Shown here piece after piece: positions 56,685 to 64,000 of a DNA stretch of 64,000 nt. A program made the position numbers and the translations under genes. The notes under the pieces are model-generated. The model was not told the DNA's origin. It was given only the letters and a program-made list of their open reading frames with translations, and did no database searches. Source of the stretch: Nemania diffusa (lineage: Eukaryota; Ascomycota; Sordariomycetes; Xylariales; Xylariaceae); contig JBBPUQ010000007.1 of assembly GCA_038501195.1 (NCBI GenBank), forward strand, positions 1,713,501 to 1,777,500. The letters are read 5' to 3'. The stretch's first letter is position 1, and each line of letters opens with the position of its first letter.

Positions 56685-58014
56685 ATGACCGCGCTACCCA
56701 AGCGTCACTTTGACCCTGCTACTTCATTTTCTACACTCACACAGCAGTGGAACAATCCATCCGACGTATTTTCCGTATTGCTCATCCTCGGCGGTGATGT
56801 AGTGGCAAAAGCCATTGCCCAGCTAGCAGGATCTCGTGTGACTCCCGTTGCCTTCTCATTTGGTATGTTCATATCTCCACGTGCGCACGCTCATCATACC
56901 TGCTCGCGAGTAACACCCGGCGCGTCTAGGCTGGGTAGCATACTCGGTTAATGCTCTCGTCAATGTCTTGGGTGATGGTAGATTAATGCCTGCCGCGGAT
57001 TATCCATGCAAAGTGATCAATGCCCGTACTGGTGTCATACGCGACAACTCTAGCTGGATCGTCGGCCGGCTCGTCCGCGATTTCGAGTCGTGGATGGACG
57101 ACGGACTCCCGGACGGGCCTATCCGAAAACGCGTACAAGAAATACTCTCGGAGAAACAGAACACCCTCAAGACTCCTGAAGCGCCGCAGAAGGCCGGGCT
57201 CTGTGTTTCGGTGTATAGGGCTAGAGACGCCAGACCAGGCTACCCAGGCTATGGCTCGGCGTACTTCGCAGGGCTCGCGACGGCGGCCTTACAATTGACC
57301 CTCGCCGCTTTGCCCTTTGGTCTGTACGGCAATTGGACCATCCTTCTCGTGACCGGGGCAGGGATCGCGCTATCGTTTGCGACGGGCGCCGTTCCCCAAT
57401 GGGCAGCAGAGAAGTGGGGATGCCGACGAAGGTCCGACAAGGTCACGATCTTAACCCAAGGAAACGGCAGCCAGCATGCAATTGTAGTCATCGGTGACGG
57501 CAGGGGGCTAGATCTAGAAGACCTTGCCGCCAGTTCAGCCTCTCCTCCATCGCTAGTAACCAAATTTCTCACTTTGCTACTCGCGATTCTATGGATTGTG
57601 CTCTTGATTACAGCTGCTGGCATCCGAGCGAATACTTGGTTCCTCATGGCCATTGGTAGTCTTGGCATTCTCGACAATATCTATGTCACCGGCCTAAGTC
57701 GCTCACCAGACGATTTTGGAGTCCCTCTGGAGTTCGTTACTGTCATCGGCCATCACAAGGTTATGCAGACCTTGCTAGAAGTGGAGGCTCGATACCCACG
57801 GGTCGGCAAAAGTATGCTGGCGACCTTTTTTCCTAGTAGCCTACGACAAGATGAGATAGATAGGTGGAATGAACTTGATCACTTGACACAGGAAAGAGAC
57901 CAGAATGAGCTGTCTAAGCTTTCCAGCAAGGATCAGCTACTACCGCAGGAGGTAACCTCTTGCCCATCTGAGCTGTCCACAATATCCCGATTTAGTAGCA
58001 GCTCTTCAGTATAA
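56685..58014 (+). CDS. Uncharacterised multi-pass membrane protein, paralogue B
   Basis: Exons are 56685..56862 and 56930..58014, giving 420 aa. The 67-bp intron (GTATGT ... TCTAG) splits a glycine codon in VAFSFG-WVAYSVN. It aligns along its length with the protein at 44209-45681. Shared blocks include VLLILGGDVVAKAIAQLAG, GDGRLMPAADYPCKVINA, SWIVGRLVRDFE, GAVPQWAAEKWG, TQGNGSQHAIVVIGDGRGLD, LITAAGIRANTWFLMAIGSL and MLATFFPSSLRQDEIDRW. It has about five hydrophobic helices and a cytosolic-looking segment containing the GNGS and GDGRGLDLEDLA motifs. I know no functional annotation for the family. Compared with paralogue A it is shorter at the N- and C-terminus. Confidence 0.84.
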
Positions 58015-59048
58015 ACGGCTGCGTTGGACTGACACATGAGTATATATTCTTGATACATCGTAGACATATATCACGGCTGGGTGAATCTGGACTGGTTTAT
58101 CCTTATCTCAAAATCGGATCTTCCAAGATAACCCGAAAAGTTAGAACTTAGACTTCAGATGATCAAAATGCACCTCAACTGATCGCTACTGGCATTAATG
58201 CTGGTCTAACTATATCTATCGTGAGTGGCAAGTGGCCGATGCACGCGCCTGTCAAGATTACGACCGACGTCGAGGTGAATGTACAGGGGAGAAGAGTGGG
58301 TTGGCGAGTGGAGCTTGAAGACCGCGAGCGGGAACGGGAGCGAGAGCTAAAAGCAGGACGCCGGACGGTGCTCTCGTTTGCGGGCAGTGTATCTAGGTAG
58401 TAGTTAACGGGATAGCGTGTACATGTATCAATGTCGACAAGATCCATTAACGCGCGCATTCATCTGATGCTTAAATCTAATACGGCTTCACTAGGTGAAT
58501 AAATACACAAAAATCGGCAAGTCTAGTGAGACTCATTATTTACGGTCAAGCAGCCCCCCGGGATGTTTACATTGTGGCTATAGGACTAACAGCGCCATCG
58601 CCTTGTCGTAGCTAGTCAGTAGTGATGATTGGTGGAGAGCGCATACCAAACTGAACGATCCTAACGGAGAAGAGGCGCCTCTAATCGGACATGTATTTTA
58701 CGGGCTGTTTAGATGACGATACATTGGGTGTCACGAAACCGAGCAACAAGCAAGCTATGATAAACACTAGAGTCTGGCGCCCTTTCCACTATTACTAATA
58801 AGTATTCTCTCCTGCTATTAGCTGATCACAATACCTCGCTGCGGCGTTATATCTTCCCGACTCAAGGGGGCGCCATCAATCTGACGCGTCACATGCTGAC
58901 GTTTTACTTGATGTAATTAATAAATAGAAGCCGCCCATCTTCTACGCGGTGCGCGGCAAAACAAAGCTCATCGTTCTGTTTAAAAATATTCGCCACTCTC
59001 GCAAAATTAGGGATTAATAGTATCGAAGTTGAAAATCGTGTATTCAAC
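58015..59048. other. Intergenic region
   Basis: 1.03 kb. A minus-strand open frame (58175-58459) with an Arg-Ser run reflects a CGGGAG-type simple repeat and is not supported as a gene. Nothing else was recognised. Confidence 0.5.
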
Positions 59049-59490
59049 ATGCCCGAAAAAGCCGGTATGCCCAGTAGCTCGAGAATGAGGAAAGGGATAT
59101 ATTGACTTCATTAGATTCTTACGTGAGACTTCTATGTCTAAATAGTTAGATGAAAGCCCCGTCCGACAGTTTGCCTAAGAAATATACTGACTATATCTAG
59201 TGGAGAGCCTGGATATCCACGAGGATGAGCAGTTCCAGCACAACAAGGAGGCCAACGCCGTGTCCTGTGTTACGGCTGGTCATGCCTCGTCTCGTCGTAG
59301 TGTATTCAGTACTAGAGACCCAGAGGAGGCACAATGGACGCGCGCAAAGGCCGGAGAGTCGATTTCTCGATCCACGAACGGTGAGACGGCCGGCCTATTT
59401 AATACCATGCTTATTGAATTTGGAGCATGGGTGACGATGGTGGACATGGCTAAGGACGAGAGACCGGAGCAAATCAGTGTTGTAGTATAG
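59049..59490 (+). CDS. Small hypothetical protein, 101 aa
   Basis: Proposed exons are 59049..59064 and 59201..59490. The 136-bp intron (GTATGC ... ATCTAG) joins in phase 1 to give MPEKAVESLDIHEDEQFQ. The product is hydrophilic, Glu/Ser-rich and without known motifs. The C-terminus has a mildly hydrophobic segment (LFNTMLIEFGAWVTMVDMA). The case rests only on a sensible start, splice signals and an open frame, so it could be spurious. Confidence 0.35.
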
Positions 59491-60093
59491 TCGTTATTAT
59501 GGCTAGGCTTTCACATCGTTGATGAAGTCTCATACGAGTTGACATATATGAGAGATAGAGGCCCCGTTCACATAACAGAACAACTCTTTACGTTGGCAGG
59601 AAACACATAAAGATTATATACCTACTACTAAGTTGAACTATTGCTAAAAGTTGCTAGTGCGAGTCAATAATACCTTCACCATTCTCATTGACTATACACG
59701 AACTCTGATTGAACGCACCTCGAAAAGTAAATACCTATTATTAACCCCTTTCACACAAGTTAGGCAATATTTAGCTTTAAAACGATCGTCACGTAATCAA
59801 TCCAACCCCCTTGAGCTTGTCTTCTACTTCCTGTCGGTTCACTATATCCCTCGCTGAGACGGGTTGGCTATAGATGTAAATATGTAAATGTCTTGCTGTA
59901 TTTAAGGTGAGTGAAGCTATGTACAGGCTCGCCTTTTCGGAGTTCAACCACGCAACATTCCAAAAGACCCTCCCCCTCCAATTCCCCTTGCCACTCGAGA
60001 GACGCTATGATCAACCTTGTGGCATCGACATAGATGGCGTACTAGCATAGCTTCACTTTTAGTAGAGTTGGGCTGGCTGTCTCCTCTGGGCCT
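59491..60093. other. Convergent intergenic region
   Basis: 0.6 kb, AT-rich, with no supported gene. Confidence 0.5.
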
Positions 60094-61059
60094 CTACTTT
60101 AATCTAGCGCCTACCATTTGATGAAGTCGTTCCCAATGGGCTGCAGAAGCTGCTGACTTCTCACGGGCGATCGTGTCCTCGAGACCTTGAGCTATCGTGG
60201 TTACTGTAGTGTCCAATTCAGATACATACGTGTCCGAGTCTGCCAGATGTGACGTCAACCAAATCCGTTCGTCGATGAGCTCAAGTCGTCTGATGGCCAC
60301 CAATATCCCGTCCGCTAGGGGTAGTAAGATCTCGAACAGTCGTTTTAAGCGCGCGATCAGGTAGAGATGATCTGCCTCCATTATCACGTCAATAGCTCGG
60401 GTAAGGCTCGCCTGCCTATGATAAAATTGAAGTTCCGGAATTAGAGAATGGAATTGAGGCTCCAAGGGTTCTAGTGGTTTCTGGACCGAGATTCGGCGTC
60501 GGGTTTTGTCGATATGAAAAAGAAGGTACTTCCGCGTCTCGGTCCATCGCAGGTCCCTGTCCTGTCTCACCCACCTTCCCACCTTCGACGCATTCGCGAA
60601 ATTTAGGATGTCAAGCGATGTGCTTGCTTTAAAGGGGATCTCCCGGGAGCTCCAAATGACGTCAAGTAACAACTGAGTTGCAAGTAGTTCTAAGCAGTGG
60701 CGTCGGTTGGCGGCAAGCTCGCGTGATTTTTGGTCCGATTTCTCTATCCATCTGTCGATACGCCACACGGGGTATACACAGGGGCGGGGCGCAAGACGTC
60801 CAGTACGTATATGCCTGAGGAGAGGATACAGAATGTGCTCTATTTCATCGTGTACCCTCTCGCTTTGCGCCAGCATATACTCCAGCTTTGAATTGAGCTC
60901 CGAGAAAGATACAAATCTGGACGAGGACAGATTCAGGTCGGAGTTCATCTTGTGACGGTAGTCTGGAAGCGCGAATGGCGTGGGCGCAGTGGTGTAATTA
61001 CGGGCTGAGAGACGCATTATGGCGTCCTTCGCCGGCCGCGCAGATCTCACCCAAGACAT
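60094..61059 (-). CDS. Unknown helical protein, divergent from a HET gene
   Basis: Single exon, 321 aa. The open frame extends to 61125, but the first ATG is at 61059 (MSWVRSARPAKDAIMRL). It has no signal peptide or membrane helix. It is rich in Leu, Arg, Glu and Ile, with long amphipathic helices, for example LNSKLEYMLAQSERVHDEIE, LELLATQLLLDVIW and LIARLKRLFEILLPLADGI. I recognise no domain. It shares a 618-bp upstream region with the HET gene at 61678, so a functional link is possible but unproven. Confidence 0.65.
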   Translation of the reverse strand: MSWVRSARPAKDAIMRLSARNYTTAPTPFALPDYRHKMNSDLNLSSSRFVSFSELNSKLEYMLAQSERVHDEIEHILYPLLRHIRTGRLAPRPCVYPVWRIDRWIEKSDQKSRELAANRRHCLELLATQLLLDVIWSSREIPFKASTSLDILNFANASKVGRWVRQDRDLRWTETRKYLLFHIDKTRRRISVQKPLEPLEPQFHSLIPELQFYHRQASLTRAIDVIMEADHLYLIARLKRLFEILLPLADGILVAIRRLELIDERIWLTSHLADSDTYVSELDTTVTTIAQGLEDTIAREKSAASAAHWERLHQMVGARLK

Positions 61060-61677
61060 AGTTCGAATGAACGCATCACACTCTATTTGTAGTCTGAAGA
61101 AAGACAGCAGGTTCGAATCTCCCAATGATGGTGATGTTGTGGTGTTTAGGTTGTTGCGATGACAGAATGTTAATATTGACTGTGGTTAGTTATACCTAGG
61201 TACCTACCTAGCACATTTTTTTTGCAGTGAGAATGAATGGAGTGCACAGCCACACACGCATGTGTTAAGTGTGGCGTTCCATTTGACCTACCCTGGATAC
61301 CTTCCTAAGGTAGCAGGGCGTCTATGCGTACGCTAGAGAATGGACCACAGGCTAATTCTATGTCCAGGCGTGAAAAGAATTCACTCCGACTTATAAATAC
61401 GGGCAATACAAGCTGTTATGTGTGTTCCAAGTAATGGCGATTCTTTTCAGGCGGCGGATTGTCAAAAAAAAAAAAAACCCCCCCCTTTGTATGTTTTATT
61501 GACAAATTCAGCCAGCGGCTTCAGAGGCTTACCTGTAAGCAGAGTGACCACCACAGCTTATCTCACACCTTTTGGGCCTTTGATTGCCAATGCAAAGGCA
61601 CATACCCAAACAGGTTAAACTCGTCAACTACATCATTCCACGTGCTCTATTAAGCCATTGCTCTGAGCACTACAACT
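61060..61677. promoter_or_regulatory. Divergent promoter region of unknown helical protein and HET gene
   Basis: 618 bp between two start codons. It contains TATACCTAGGTACCTACCTAG at about 61190, the same TACCTAGGTA-type word found upstream of other genes here. It also has an A13 run joined to a C-rich run at 61467-61487. Confidence 0.5.
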
Positions 61678-63339
61678 ATGTGGCTCATCGAAACCTCCAC
61701 ATTGAAGCTGAAATTCGTCGACGAGGCCGAGAAGGGATCTTATGCTGTTCTATCTCACACGTGGGGAGAAGAGGAAGTGTCCTTTCGCCAGTTTTCCAAT
61801 TCCACCCCGACATTGTTCGACGACGAGCCGCGACAGAAAGGATTTGTCAAAATTGCAAAGACTTGTGAAATCGCTTCTCAGCATGGCTTACCCTATGCGT
61901 GGGTGGACACTTGCTGCATCGACAAATCTTCAAGTGCAGAACTCTCAGAAGCGATCAACTCCATGTTCAGGTGCTACCAAAACGCCGCTTTCTGCATAGC
62001 ATTCATCTCCGACCTTCCTAATAGCCCTGAAACCACAGACCACAATGCTCATTTCGAGAGCCAGTTCCCTCATTGTCGGTGGTTGACACGAGGATGGACA
62101 CTTCAGAAAATGATTGCCCCGCCTAAAGTGTTGTTTTATGATTCAACCTGGACATTCAGAGGCTCCAAGCACGACTGGAAGCCTCTCTTGGTCAAGGAGA
62201 CGGGCGTGGACGAGGCAGTACTAGACGATTCGAGAGGCCTGCGCTTTATCCCGGTAGCACGACGTATGTCGTGGGCCTCTAAGCGTCAAACGAGGAGAAC
62301 CGAAGATATGGCCTACTGCCTACTAGGGATATTCGATGTCAACATGCCTTTAATCTATGGGGAGGGTCCTAAAGCTTTTATGCGGCTGCAAGAGGAAATT
62401 GCGAAGGACTTGTGTGACTTGTCTCTATTCGCATGGCAGCAGGCCGACTATTCCCAAAAATACCGAGGAATTTTAGCCACGTCCGTCGCAGAATTCTCGA
62501 ACTGTCGTGAGATAAAGCACCGTATCAAAGGTGCAATCATCCCAACCGAATTTACTCTCACAAATAGAGGTCTTCGTATCGAAACTGCATTGGTCAACGT
62601 TCCAACTTCTAGCGACAATTTGATATTGAATCTCGGTTTTTCATATCGCGATGACTGGCCGATATATACCTCTCAAGGGTGGATTGGAGTGTATCTTGCG
62701 AAAACAAATAACGGCTTCGTCCGCGCGAGACCGGACAAGCTTTTTGAAGCTAACCGGCAGGAACGGCTACGCTGCCCACCAGGCTTGATACATATACGGA
62801 AGACTATAGATATTTCCGAGTCTCTTGATATAGAACGACAGTTCGAGCGGGCGATAAGAGTCGAATTAACCAAGCCGCCGGGCTGGCCTGGAGCTATCAG
62901 AATAGAGGCTGTGGCGCCAGAGGGCCTCTGGGTAGAAAATAAATCCTCTTTTTTGCATCAAGGCCGAGGAATAAATGCATATGTTCAATGCGCGGTTCAT
63001 TTGCCTGACCAGACTCTCCTGCGTATCATCGTGGCCTGCTCCACCATGGGCGATCCTGTTTGCAACATCTGGCACCCGCATGACCATATGTGGCGTGATA
63101 TTGAGTACTTTTTAAATAACAGCAACGAAAGGGCGGATTTTGTCGCAGTCGACTATCTAAGAATGCACTTCCTCAGCCATCACACTGCCTCATCGAAGGC
63201 GACGAAATATCTCGGAAGCCAGGGGACAAGAAACTTTATATCCATCTCTGCTGAACTGAAGGGGCACACTAATGACGAAGGTCACTCACTGTTCATCTTA
63301 CATATAAATATCTGGGCACTCCACCGAGCAAAGACGTGA
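61678..63339 (+). CDS. HET-domain protein with N-terminal HET domain
   Basis: Single exon, 553 aa. The HET domain begins at the N-terminus: YAVLSHTWGEEEVSF (22-36), YAWVDTCCIDKSSSAELSEA (73-92), and TRGWTLQKMIAPPKVLFYD near 137-155. The widely conserved next block is ARRMSWASKRQTRRTEDMA, followed by YCLLGIFDVNMPLIYGEG. This is the arrangement found in the HET-D/HET-E-type N-terminus, but here the protein has no NACHT or WD40 module. The C-terminal 280 residues have no known domain. The usual GWTLQE reads GWTLQK (Lys144). HET domains execute incompatibility cell death when activated. It is a likely cytosolic effector. Confidence 0.9.
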   Translation: MWLIETSTLKLKFVDEAEKGSYAVLSHTWGEEEVSFRQFSNSTPTLFDDEPRQKGFVKIAKTCEIASQHGLPYAWVDTCCIDKSSSAELSEAINSMFRCYQNAAFCIAFISDLPNSPETTDHNAHFESQFPHCRWLTRGWTLQKMIAPPKVLFYDSTWTFRGSKHDWKPLLVKETGVDEAVLDDSRGLRFIPVARRMSWASKRQTRRTEDMAYCLLGIFDVNMPLIYGEGPKAFMRLQEEIAKDLCDLSLFAWQQADYSQKYRGILATSVAEFSNCREIKHRIKGAIIPTEFTLTNRGLRIETALVNVPTSSDNLILNLGFSYRDDWPIYTSQGWIGVYLAKTNNGFVRARPDKLFEANRQERLRCPPGLIHIRKTIDISESLDIERQFERAIRVELTKPPGWPGAIRIEAVAPEGLWVENKSSFLHQGRGINAYVQCAVHLPDQTLLRIIVACSTMGDPVCNIWHPHDHMWRDIEYFLNNSNERADFVAVDYLRMHFLSHHTASSKATKYLGSQGTRNFISISAELKGHTNDEGHSLFILHINIWALHRAKT

Positions 63340-64000
63340 CCATAGCATAACAACAATAGTGAGGTGAAAGTGTATACTCGTTGTATTTACCTTGCTTAGC
63401 TGCGTAAGTAAGGCGAAAAGACCTCGTCACATATACTAAAACGGATAGTTTGACAGGCATACACCGCATTTTAGAGACTTGACGAAGGTCTCGATGGCAA
63501 TTCCATAGATTCCTAGCTTCAACACAGAGTCATTGATGAGAAAGCAATCGATAGAATTTCAGTCTTGAGGTCCAGGTGACCTGCCTCCTCCATTAACCAA
63601 TACAGGTGGGTTAGGTCTCAGACAGTTGGGCGCGTATGCATATAGCCAGTCCTAACAGCTTCCTGGATGTCTTGGCAGTCTTTGGCCGTGCGACAGTAGC
63701 AAAGCAAGTCCCCGGAGGGGGCTGTGAGAAATATATAGAAAAGATTCGGTGTAGATCTACTAAGCTAAACCTAATCAATAGACAATCCCTTCCTCTCTAG
63801 GAGCCTGTTCACCTGTGATGTCACAATATGAAAGGTGCCTGGTGTCCCACATTAAAAGTGACTGCTCAGTATGCCCTCCTGATTCGATGTGATCCGGGTG
63901 TGGAGGCTGAATAGATAATGCTTAAGAAGAATTTATGCCTAATTCTGTAATCGTGACTCATAACCTTCTGGAAGTGGTTATGCGACTGCAAGTGTCTCCA
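63340..64000. other. Intergenic region to window end
   Basis: 660 bp downstream of the HET gene. No gene, RNA or repeat was recognised. Confidence 0.5.

Noticed and set aside
58175..58459. A minus-strand frame with an Arg-Ser repeat
   Set aside because: The repeat comes from a simple CGGGAG-like DNA repeat. No domain or splice signals were found.
1..64000. CRISPR arrays, prophages, operons or rRNA genes
   Set aside because: Nothing of this kind is present; the window is eukaryotic fungal DNA with spliceosomal introns.

Overview
The window is nuclear DNA of a filamentous ascomycete (Pezizomycotina, most likely a Sordariomycete). Genes are split by short GT-AG introns, mostly 45-150 bp, with CTAAC/CTAAT-type branch points. 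The gene set is typically fungal: SAGA Spt7, BimE/APC1, Vps41, a Dal5-type permease, HET-domain proteins and a PTH11-like rhodopsin-fold protein. Exons below were assigned by hand from splice signals, reading phase and protein-family knowledge. No search or gene finder was run.

Left part (1-27 kb): mostly conserved housekeeping genes. These are the 3' part of SPT7, an allantoate-permease-family transporter, an AT-rich gene-poor stretch of 3.6 kb, APC1 and VPS41 diverging from one promoter region, a transmembrane collagen-like protein gene, a diaminopropionate ammonia-lyase-like PLP enzyme, and mitochondrial ribosomal protein mL49 diverging from eIF3e.

Middle part (28-43 kb): accessory metabolism and degraded DNA. 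It holds a secreted M28 aminopeptidase, an APH/choline-kinase-fold protein abutting a decayed carboxylesterase/acyl-protein-thioesterase pseudogene, a pipsqueak/CENP-B-type DNA-binding protein with no transposase catalytic domain, an intact FAD monooxygenase, 2 kb almost without ORFs, an acetoacetate-decarboxylase-like protein and a seven-helix PTH11-like membrane protein.

Right part (44-64 kb): looks like a non-self-recognition (heterokaryon-incompatibility) neighbourhood. A large HET protein diverges from a tetratricopeptide protein whose N-terminal SERAC1-like hydrolase domain seems to lack its catalytic serine and which has no NACHT/NB-ARC module. Two paralogues of an uncharacterised multi-pass membrane protein lie on either side of that pair. 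A second HET protein diverges from an unknown helical protein. Minisatellites and a 1.1 kb inverted-repeat element with a smaller inverted-repeat element nested inside it lie between these genes.

The most noteworthy candidates are the collagen-like membrane protein at about 19.6-21.8 kb and the HET / pseudo-hydrolase-TPR / paired-membrane-protein island at 44-63 kb.
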